The notes below the pieces were generated by a model that did no database searches, was not told the origin of the DNA, and saw nothing but the letters and a program-made list of their open reading frames with translations. Position numbers and translations under genes: made by a program. A stretch of 39,811 nucleotides of DNA from Telmatospirillum sp. (GTDB taxonomy: Bacteria > Pseudomonadota > Alphaproteobacteria > Rhodospirillales > Magnetospirillaceae), in assembly GCA_031291415.1 (NCBI GenBank), contig JARLJB010000216.1, positions 1 through 39,811 of the forward strand, read 5' to 3'. Each line of letters opens with the position of its first letter. The stretch's first letter is position 1. Below are positions 1-6,648 of this stretch, piece after piece.

Positions 1-105
1 CATCCCCAACTCGATCGCCACAATGAGACGAAGGATCGCCGTTGCCCTGGCCAGGAGACTGTCACGATGTCCGTGTTGTGCACGCCCGATCCGCCAAACC
101 AACAA
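1..105 (-). CDS. possible N-terminal part of a gene leaving the window at the left edge
   Basis: Downstream of the acyltransferase stop (TAG at 160-162) the same minus-strand frame stays open to base 1. Its first usable start is TTG at 103-105, followed directly by another TTG. The reading is about 35 residues, hydrophobic and basic, and includes the string LLARATAILRLIVAIELG. There is no strong Shine-Dalgarno. The texture (basic amphipathic segment ending in an IELG-like turn) vaguely resembles the entry into hexapeptide-repeat serine acetyltransferases of EPS loci, but that is a guess. It may simply be intergenic. Confidence 0.2.
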   Translation of the reverse strand, partial: MLVWRIGRAQHGHRDSLLARATAILRLIVAIELGM

Positions 106-159
106 ACTCAGTTTATGACGCAGTAGTACTAGAGCCGGATGCGTTAAATCCGTGCCACG

Positions 160-1290
160 CTATTCATATCCGATGAACGCCCGATACAAACTGTTCGTGG
201 TTTCGGCCAGCCACCTTGTCATGCTCGGGCGGTAGGCGACCACCCAGAACAGTTCGTCCTTGTCGGTGGCCAAGCTGTTCTTGTAACGGGCGTCTCCGGC
301 GAGGAACCGGTAGATCGACATGCCTTCCTTGCGATACTGCTGCATGGCAAGGACATGGGTAACCAGGCCCGGTCTGGCGTGAGGGCCCTGTTCGTAATGG
401 AAGCCACTCTGGTAGGAACACACCACACCACGCCAGCGAAGATTATAAAGGTAGCCTAGGATGGTGTCGCCTGCCCGGGCGCGCAGGATATCGGGCACTC
501 CCTCGGCGAAGCCGTTTAAGATCAATTGTCGATGGAAGTTTTTGAAAGTGCTATCGGAAAACGCTCCTTTTTTCCCTCGGTGGCGCCAAGACCGCGTATG
601 CAGCACCTCAAGCGCATCAAGCCATTCCAAGGCCTGGGGGGCGTCTTTCGCCCTATCCAATGTTAACGCACCGCGTTCTTCGTAATATCGCATGGAGCGG
701 CGGATCTGTTGGCGGCTATTGCGGGTCATTGTCGCGAGGAAGTCGCAGGTCGGCATGGTCTGAAGAGCAGCGAAGGGGGCTGCCTGAGGCGGGCGGGTCA
801 GCCGCGTCGTCAGCCCATGGCGCAAGCATCGCGCGCCCCATTTGCCGATAACGCCGGAAAGATGCAGGTCGCGTTTGTCGAGTTCCTGACTGGAAACGAC
901 GGTCTTCAGGAAATTTTCGGCAACGTCTTCTTCCAGTCCTTCCTCGGTTAGCAACCCGTTGTATTCGATCATTATTTTGTCCCGTACCGGGTCGCCGGTC
1001 TCATTCAAATGCAGGGACGGGGGGCGCAGCGAAAAGAAACGCCGCTTTTGAATTCCAAGGAGACCCAGGCCTACGAGCTTTTCGCTATCCCGGACACGCA
1101 CCAACATAGAATCTGGACCAAGATGCGTCAATATCGTGCCAATCCACGGCCAGGACAAAAACACCGATCCGGCCGATCGGGTTTCCAACTCCCGCCATTC
1201 CGGCTCAAGTTGCTCTGCGGGTGGGCAAGAGGAAATAACCGCCATGCACCGGCCGCCATTTTTTGGCGATTCTGGCGCCCATGCCGTCAT
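160..1290 (-). CDS. FemAB/BioF2-like GNAT N-acyltransferase
   Basis: A predicted cytosolic acyltransferase of 376 residues. The central-to-C-terminal half (about residues 180-325) has the layout of the BioF2-like/FemAB GNAT fold (Acetyltransf_6): a start around NSRQQIRRSMRYYEE, a central WLDALEVLHTRSWRHRG stretch, and the late RFLAGDARYKNSLA segment typical of the group. Such proteins are common in EPS and PEP-CTERM loci, where they are thought to acylate sugars or precursors; the substrate here is unknown. I place the start at ATG 1288-1290 because GGAGGAAAG lies seven bases upstream. A TTG 11 codons earlier overlaps that ribosome site and is unlikely. The gene is co-oriented with the membrane acyltransferase upstream (gap 113 nt) and probably belongs to the same EPS-modification set. 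Confidence 0.72.
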   Translation of the reverse strand: MTAWAPESPKNGGRCMAVISSCPPAEQLEPEWRELETRSAGSVFLSWPWIGTILTHLGPDSMLVRVRDSEKLVGLGLLGIQKRRFFSLRPPSLHLNETGDPVRDKIMIEYNGLLTEEGLEEDVAENFLKTVVSSQELDKRDLHLSGVIGKWGARCLRHGLTTRLTRPPQAAPFAALQTMPTCDFLATMTRNSRQQIRRSMRYYEERGALTLDRAKDAPQALEWLDALEVLHTRSWRHRGKKGAFSDSTFKNFHRQLILNGFAEGVPDILRARAGDTILGYLYNLRWRGVVCSYQSGFHYEQGPHARPGLVTHVLAMQQYRKEGMSIYRFLAGDARYKNSLATDKDELFWVVAYRPSMTRWLAETTNSLYRAFIGYE

Positions 1291-1403
1291 TTTGCTCTTT
1301 CCTCCACATCTGCTCTTGGTCAAACATCGATCGGATTTTCAACGGCGTCCAATATATGCATATCTAAAATGTGATCGCCAACAAACGTATTTTTGCGGAT
1401 AAA

Positions 1404-2516
1404 CTATTTAATATCATTGCTATTCGGTACGGGAGCTACGGCCCGTTCCTGCCGTCGTGACTGTAGCATCTGGCGCAGCAGCGATCGGGACGGCGATTCA
1501 ATATAGCGGTAGGTAAGCCAGGCGAACGGGACGATCGAAAGCGAGCCGAGGAAGGCAAATGTCAGGGCCGCCCCAGTGTCCAGGGGTGCTGGATGAAAAA
1601 TACGCAAAAACTCAAGTTCGATAGGCCTGAAAGGATTGTGTATCAAATATATGGAATAGGAGATCATCCCGAGAAAATAGGGGATGCGTGAAGATAATAT
1701 TTTTTTGATTCGTCCGACATTCAACGCCGTCGCAACAACGATAATCGGAAAAAATAGTGCAGCAACTAGGTCTATACGCAGCACCAGAAAGGCGGCGCAA
1801 AAGACAAAAAGCGTTACAAGGGCGGGATCTTGGCAGATTCTCCACGATGACGATCTATTCGTGTAGAGTCTATAGGCACACATTCCCAAAACAAATTCGG
1901 AAAAGCAACGCAATACACCGAAGACAGGATCTTCTGAATTAAGCCCGAGATGGGGGTGACGTGACGCTACATATAATAATATAGATAGCGATATAATAAT
2001 AGAAAAAGTACTAAAAATACGTTTTTTATGAAAAACACACAGTGTGCATATGGGGAATGTGAAATATACGGCAAATTCAGTACTGACGGACCATGAGGGG
2101 TCGTTTAAATTATTACCGATACCAATTCCCTGTAGCATGAGAAGATTTGCCGCAGCATCAAAAATTAAATTATCACTCGTGAACAATATGTTTTTGTTAA
2201 ATATTATTTCGCTTAACGGGCCGATGCATAATAATAAAAATATAACAAACGTATTGAGCGGAACTAACCGTGCCACTCTTTTTATCAGAAAAGACGGAAA
2301 GGCACGCTGCTTATCGCGTAAAAATGATGATAAATATGTGTAACTCATGATAAAGCCGCTTAGAACAAAGAAAAAATCGACAGCCACATAACCGTGGGGG
2401 ATAAGAGACGGGATGGTCGTGATGCTGTGTTCTTGAGCGGTTGCCGAGAAATGTTGCATTACGACAGCCATAGCGGCAAGACCTCTGAGGGAGGTCAGGG
2501 ATTTAATTTCCTGCAT
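1404..2516 (-). CDS. acyltransferase family 3 membrane protein (EPS O-acyltransferase)
   Basis: An integral membrane acyltransferase of 370 residues (Acyl_transf_3, OafA/ExoZ-like), the usual family length, with about ten hydrophobic segments. The N-terminus carries the hallmark LTSLRGLAAMAVVMQHF, whose His and Arg are the conserved catalytic-region residues. DPSWSVSTEFAVYFTFP near residue 140 matches the family's SLxxE region, and SYSIYLIHNPF is the late IYLxH box. By family knowledge such proteins transfer acetyl groups from the cytosol to sugar hydroxyls of surface polysaccharides. The ATG at 2514-2516 follows an AGGA. The gene is clearly richer in A and T than its neighbours, with many TTT/ATA codons and poly-A/T runs from about 1650 to 2400, which suggests recent acquisition. 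It runs divergently from the GDP-mannose dehydrogenase gene. Confidence 0.85.
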   Translation of the reverse strand: MQEIKSLTSLRGLAAMAVVMQHFSATAQEHSITTIPSLIPHGYVAVDFFFVLSGFIMSYTYLSSFLRDKQRAFPSFLIKRVARLVPLNTFVIFLLLCIGPLSEIIFNKNILFTSDNLIFDAAANLLMLQGIGIGNNLNDPSWSVSTEFAVYFTFPICTLCVFHKKRIFSTFSIIISLSILLYVASRHPHLGLNSEDPVFGVLRCFSEFVLGMCAYRLYTNRSSSWRICQDPALVTLFVFCAAFLVLRIDLVAALFFPIIVVATALNVGRIKKILSSRIPYFLGMISYSIYLIHNPFRPIELEFLRIFHPAPLDTGAALTFAFLGSLSIVPFAWLTYRYIESPSRSLLRQMLQSRRQERAVAPVPNSNDIK

Positions 2517-2966
2517 GAAATATATCCTGCCGGATATCGGGGAAATAGTAGTCAGTCGAGCCTATTGGATGCATAAAATGAATGCTTCATCACGGAAAAA
2601 GGGTAGCACATTACGCGTGACGGTTTCTATTGTAATCCTCGCCGGGAACGTTTCGATTGGGTGCGGACAACTGTCGTCGACAGTGACGGGTTCCTCAATC
2701 TGCCATGATCCGCGAGTCCCTTGAGGCGGAAGGAGGACAGATACTTCTTGATACGGAGGGTTGATACGGGAGGCTGGGCTGCTTAGACTGCCTGCGCGGT
2801 TTGGAGGTCCTTTTCCCGTTGGTTTCGACATTGCGCGCCGAATTTGTCTGCACAGGATGAAAATTGATATTGCACCAATTGGTCATAATCAGCCTCGTGT
2901 GCGAGGATGAAATGAGAAATGGGTACGCAGTCGTGTGATGATGGCTAGTGTTTTCCGGGGGTAAGA
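2517..2966. other. 450-bp divergent intergenic region with palindromes and a tandem 13-bp repeat
   Basis: No credible gene is seen. The region separates the acyltransferase (minus) from the GDP-mannose dehydrogenase (plus), so it must hold both promoters. Seen directly: a perfect 15-bp palindrome ACTGTCGTCGACAGT at 2670-2684; a tandem direct repeat TTGATACGGAGGG/TTGATACGGGAGG at 2748-2773; and the 10-bp palindrome ACCAATTGGT at 2874-2883 immediately before CATAAT (2884-2889), which could be a -10 element with an overlapping operator. A sigma-54-like GG-N10-GC element is listed separately. The dehydrogenase start is preceded by GGGGGT. None of the regulatory roles is proven. Confidence 0.5.
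2819..2834 (+). promoter_or_regulatory. candidate sigma-54 (-24/-12) promoter for the GDP-mannose dehydrogenase operon
   Basis: TTGG at 2819-2822 and TTGC at 2831-2834 give exact GG-N10-GC spacing. The -12 half (TTGC) is canonical; the -24 half (TTGGTTT instead of TTGGCAC) is weak. Transcription would start near 2846, leaving a leader of about 120 nt. A sigma-54 activator (PrsR) is encoded in the same locus, which is the only contextual support. Confidence 0.25.
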
Positions 2967-4283
2967 ATGAGGATATCGATTTTCGGCATGGGATATGTTG
3001 GGGCCGTTTCTGCCGGTTGCTTGGCCGATCTCGGGCATGAGATCTATGGCGTCGACAATAATTCGAAGAAGGTCGATCTGATCAATGGCGGCCATTCTCC
3101 GGTTGTCGAGGAAAAGATCGACGATCTGATCAAGGCGGGTATCGGCAATGGCCTTCTTCGTGCCACGACCGACAGCGCCGCGGCTATCGCGGCCACCGAT
3201 GTCTCGTTCATATCCGTTGGCACTCCCAGTTCCGCGACCGGCGCACCGTCGTTGGATGCGCTCGACAAGGTCATCGCCGAGATCGGCGCCGCGCTTCGTA
3301 ATAAAAGTGGCGAGCATACGATTGTTTTGCGCAGCACTGTTCCGCCGGGCACGACCGAGGATCGCGTCTTGCCGGCGTTGGCTGCCGCGACCGGTCGTAG
3401 TCTGGGCAATGGCCTGCATTTGGCTTTCAACCCGGAATTCCTGCGGGAAGGGAGTTCGGTGAAGGATTTTTATGCGCCGCCTTTCACCGTCATCGGCTCG
3501 CCTACGGAAAAAGGTTACCAGGTTGTCGAGGAGATCTATCAGAAGATCGAGGCTGAGGTGATTCGCACCAATACGCGGACCGCGGAATCGGTCAAATGCC
3601 TGAGCAACGCCTACCACGCCGTCAAGATTACCTTCGCCAATGAGGTCGGAGCCATCCTCAAGAGCCTGGGTATCGACAGCCGCGACGTGATGAAGATTTT
3701 CTGCAAAGACCACGATCTCAATATTTCTGCCGCCTATCTGCGTCCCGGTTTTGCTTTCGGCGGATCGTGTCTGCCAAAGGAATTGTCGGCATTGGTCTCG
3801 TTCGCGAAAGAACGGAATGTGGATGTTCCGTTCCTCAGCAACGTGATGAATGCCAATGATGCGCACATCGAGCGTGCGCTGGAGCTGATTCTTCGCCGCA
3901 GGAAGCGGAAGGTCGCCTTGTTCGGTCTTGCCTTCAAACCGGGAACCGACGATTTGCGGGCGGCGCCGTTGGTGAGCTTGTCGGAGCGCCTGATCGGCAA
4001 GGGATATGACTTGGCGATTTACGATCCTTTCGTCGAGGCCAGCCGACTGATGGGGAAGAACCGCGAGTTCATCGATCAGGAAATTCCTCATTTCGAAAGG
4101 CTTCTGACTGCCGACGCGATGGAGGCCTTGGCGCATGCTGAAATCATCGTGGTCGGGCATGTCCGCCGGCCGGAAATCGACGTGATTCTGGCCAACCATC
4201 AAAACCGCCCGATCATCGATCTGGCGGGAATTGCCGAGCTGCGTGATCTCCCCGGCGTCGATTACGAGGGAATCTGCTGGTGA
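2967..4283 (+). CDS. algD: GDP-mannose 6-dehydrogenase (AlgD type)
   Basis: Cytosolic NAD-dependent four-electron oxidation of GDP-mannose to GDP-mannuronate, the committed precursor step of alginate-like polymers. The 438 residues match the length of Pseudomonas AlgD. An N-terminal Rossmann domain starts MRISIFGMGYVGAVSAGCL (GMGYVG at 7-12). VGTPSS and RSTVPPGTT follow. The catalytic Cys268 sits in the FGGSCLPKE motif, and KPGTDDLRAAPLV marks the C-terminal substrate domain. The ending EGICW is the same as I recall for AlgD, which argues for GDP-mannose rather than UDP-glucose as substrate. ATG follows GGGGGT. Its stop overlaps the start of the next glycosyltransferase (GTGA), so the two are translationally coupled. 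UDP-sugar dehydrogenase is the alternative, less likely. Confidence 0.85.
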   Translation: MRISIFGMGYVGAVSAGCLADLGHEIYGVDNNSKKVDLINGGHSPVVEEKIDDLIKAGIGNGLLRATTDSAAAIAATDVSFISVGTPSSATGAPSLDALDKVIAEIGAALRNKSGEHTIVLRSTVPPGTTEDRVLPALAAATGRSLGNGLHLAFNPEFLREGSSVKDFYAPPFTVIGSPTEKGYQVVEEIYQKIEAEVIRTNTRTAESVKCLSNAYHAVKITFANEVGAILKSLGIDSRDVMKIFCKDHDLNISAAYLRPGFAFGGSCLPKELSALVSFAKERNVDVPFLSNVMNANDAHIERALELILRRRKRKVALFGLAFKPGTDDLRAAPLVSLSERLIGKGYDLAIYDPFVEASRLMGKNREFIDQEIPHFERLLTADAMEALAHAEIIVVGHVRRPEIDVILANHQNRPIIDLAGIAELRDLPGVDYEGICW

Positions 4284-5539
4284 CCGGGCGTCCACGACTG
4301 CTCTTCGTTTCCCCGCAATTTTTGTTTCCGACCGATGCCGGAGGCAAGATCCGCACCACCAACATCTTGCGGGGAATGAAGGGCGGCGAGTTCGAAATCA
4401 CGCTGGTTTCGCCGGCAACGCAGGCCCAATTGACGACCTTCGCGGCGGAGCTGGCCGGCGTATGCGACCATTTTGTCTCCTGGCCGCTCCACCCGCGAGG
4501 CCGTCTGTTTTTTGTCCAGCGGTTGCTTTCTCTGGTCTCCGATCTTCCGGCTTCGGTGTCCGCCGACCGGTCGCGGGATGGAACGCGCGTGATCGAAGGA
4601 TTATTGGCGCAACAACCGGATGTCGTTGTCGTCGATTTCGTCCATGCCACTGTGTTGATGCCGCGAAAACTGGCCATGCCATCGATCGTGTTTACCCACA
4701 ATGTCGAGGCCGAAATATTTAAACGCCATGTCAATTACGCAAAAAACGGCGTGATGCGCAGAGTCTGGCAGGATCAGTATCGGAAGATGTTGGCATTCGA
4801 ACAGGCAAGCCTGCTCTCTTTCGATACGGTTATTGCCGTTTCGGAGAGGGATGACGCGTTTTTCCGCGACGAATATGGCGTGCGCGACGGGCGGGTGATT
4901 CCGACGGCGGTCGATCTCGACTTCTTCCATTATCGCGGTGACGATCCCCGGAATGCGGTGAAGCCGCAAGGGGGCCATATCGTGTTTACCGGGTCGATGG
5001 ATTGGCGAGCCAATATCGATGCCATAGAATATTTCATGGATGATATCTGGCCGCTGGTTTCATCTGTACGGCCGGACGCCCATGTGAGTGTGGTCGGACG
5101 CAATCCTCCCAAAGCACTCGTCGCTGCGGCGGCCCAACGCGGATTGCCCTGGAAATTTACCGGGTTTGTCGATGACGTGCGGCCTTACGTCTATGACGCC
5201 GATGCCTATGTCATTCCGTTAAGGGTCGGTGGTGGCACGCGTATCAAGGTCTACGAGGCCATGGCGATGGGGTGTCCCGTTCTGTCGACCGGGATCGGTG
5301 TCGAAGGGCTCCCTGTCGAAGATGGGCGTCACTATCTTCGTGCCGACGCCCCACAGGCTTTCGCCGATGGTCTGTTGCATCTTTTGGCCAATCCGCAGGA
5401 GGGAAGGCGGTTGGCCAAGGCGGCGCACGAGTTCGTCAGTAACCGCTTCGGCGCCCCGCAAGTGGCCAGAGTTTTTGAAGGTTATTGTCGGGAAACGCTC
5501 GACCGACGGACGTCGTCGGTGTCGTCCGTCGCCGGTTGA
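4280..5539 (+). CDS. glycosyltransferase family 4 (EPS assembly)
   Basis: A GT-B fold glycosyltransferase of 419 residues, probably adding one sugar to the lipid-linked EPS repeat on the inner face of the membrane. The N-terminal half opens LLFVSPQFLFPTDAGGKIR, the 'pyPPdkGgkiR' pattern of sugar transferases found in PEP-CTERM/EPS clusters. THNVEAEIF follows near residue 140. The C-terminal half has VFTGSMDWRANIDAI, FTGFVDDVRPYV and the nucleotide-sugar region PLRVGGGTRIKVYEAMAMG (about 315-333), where Glu of YEAMAMG is the conserved acidic residue. The start is GTG at 4280, overlapping the preceding TGA. Its 3' end overlaps the convergent glycosyltransferase by 58 bp. Donor and acceptor are unknown. 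Confidence 0.82.
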   Translation: MTGRPRLLFVSPQFLFPTDAGGKIRTTNILRGMKGGEFEITLVSPATQAQLTTFAAELAGVCDHFVSWPLHPRGRLFFVQRLLSLVSDLPASVSADRSRDGTRVIEGLLAQQPDVVVVDFVHATVLMPRKLAMPSIVFTHNVEAEIFKRHVNYAKNGVMRRVWQDQYRKMLAFEQASLLSFDTVIAVSERDDAFFRDEYGVRDGRVIPTAVDLDFFHYRGDDPRNAVKPQGGHIVFTGSMDWRANIDAIEYFMDDIWPLVSSVRPDAHVSVVGRNPPKALVAAAAQRGLPWKFTGFVDDVRPYVYDADAYVIPLRVGGGTRIKVYEAMAMGCPVLSTGIGVEGLPVEDGRHYLRADAPQAFADGLLHLLANPQEGRRLAKAAHEFVSNRFGAPQVARVFEGYCRETLDRRTSSVSSVAG

Positions 5540-6648
5540 CCTCGCTTACCATCGAAGAGTTTGCGATAGGCTGCAAACATCAAGGATTGCTCGAACACCT
5601 CCGCCGCCCTTAGCGCGTTGGCCCGGCCGGCGGCGCGGGCTTGGAGAGGATTGTCGAGCAATCCGAGGATTGCCTTGGCGAGGGACGGAGCATCTCGGCG
5701 AACGACATAAGCGCGGTTTTCGTCGGAAACCATGTTCCGTACGTCGCCGACGTCGGTCGCGGCGATCGGCAACCCGCAGGCCATCGCTTCCAGAATGGAA
5801 AGTGGCATTTGCTCGGTGTCCGACGACAGAGCGAACACGGAGAAAGACGGCAAAAGCCGCTCCGGTTCACCGCAACTTCCGGTGAATATTACCCGATCGC
5901 CGATACCCAATTCCGCAGCTCTGGCTTTTAGTTTCGGCATTTCCGCGCCATCGCCGACAATCGCCAGCCGAACAGGGCGAAGACGCGCGACCTCGGCAAC
6001 CGCGTCCAAAAGGCGCGACAGATTTTTCTCTGCCCGCAAGGCGGCCACCGTCCCGATGACCGGTTCGTCTCCGTCCATGATGCCTTTGGCGGCGGCGAAT
6101 TGTCGATCGGGGCCGCCACCGAAGCGGGCACAATCAACGCCGTTGGGAATGTGGTGAAGATGCCGTTCAGGCAGACGCCAGATATTTCGGGCAATTCCGT
6201 AGAGCGTCATGGACGGCAATATGATCGTCGAGCGGCGCAGGACGATCCGGCGTGTCCAAACCCGGCGGGGGAGTTGTCTGTTCGCTTCCTCGGGACCAAA
6301 ACCGTCTTCCATATGGACATGGCGGACCCGGCCGTCGAGATTGGCCATGGCCCATTCGATGGATCCCCAGTTGGACGTCACCAACAGATCCGGGTGCAGT
6401 TCGCGCAGAAGTGCCCGAAACGTTTTCAGATTTCCCAGTGTTTCTCCATGCCGGATGGGAACGTCGAGGACTCGGGCATCGATCTCCGGAGCAAGTCGCG
6501 CCATTGCCCCGGTTTCGCCGTCCATGGCAATGATCCGGTGACGGTAACGAGGACCGAAATGGTTCGCCAGTTGGGCAAAACGCATTTGCGGTCCGCCAAC
6601 TTTGAAGGTGGCATAAACGTGCAGAAGAAGCGGCGCCGGAGTAGTCAT
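5482..6648 (-). CDS. glycosyltransferase family 4
   Basis: A GT4-type retaining glycosyltransferase of 388 residues. It starts LLLHVYATFKVGGPQMRFAQ (the GG loop that contacts the acceptor). IPNGVDCARF sits at mid-length, VIGTVAALRAEKNLSRLLDA is the start of the second Rossmann domain, and VIFTGSCGEPERLLPSF follows. The EX7E nucleotide-sugar motif is intact in SSDTEQMPLSILEAMACG. The C-terminal tail of about 15 residues (DDTDDVRRSSVSRQ) lies inside the overlap with the convergent gene and may be a drifted extension. The start overlaps the stop of the upstream fused oxidoreductase (ATGA), so the two are coupled. It acts on the EPS lipid-linked intermediate by inference from context. Confidence 0.85.
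   Translation of the reverse strand: MTTPAPLLLHVYATFKVGGPQMRFAQLANHFGPRYRHRIIAMDGETGAMARLAPEIDARVLDVPIRHGETLGNLKTFRALLRELHPDLLVTSNWGSIEWAMANLDGRVRHVHMEDGFGPEEANRQLPRRVWTRRIVLRRSTIILPSMTLYGIARNIWRLPERHLHHIPNGVDCARFGGGPDRQFAAAKGIMDGDEPVIGTVAALRAEKNLSRLLDAVAEVARLRPVRLAIVGDGAEMPKLKARAAELGIGDRVIFTGSCGEPERLLPSFSVFALSSDTEQMPLSILEAMACGLPIAATDVGDVRNMVSDENRAYVVRRDAPSLAKAILGLLDNPLQARAAGRANALRAAEVFEQSLMFAAYRKLFDGKRGQPATDDTDDVRRSSVSRQ

Noticed and set aside
1291-1323. TTG start of the BioF2-like acyltransferase 11 codons upstream
   Set aside because: The codons overlap the strong GGAGG ribosome site that serves ATG 1290.
2889-4295. Long open frame (468 codons) on the strand opposite the GDP-mannose dehydrogenase gene
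   Set aside because: It mirrors a clearly conserved gene, has no recognisable domain, and is open only because of the high GC content.
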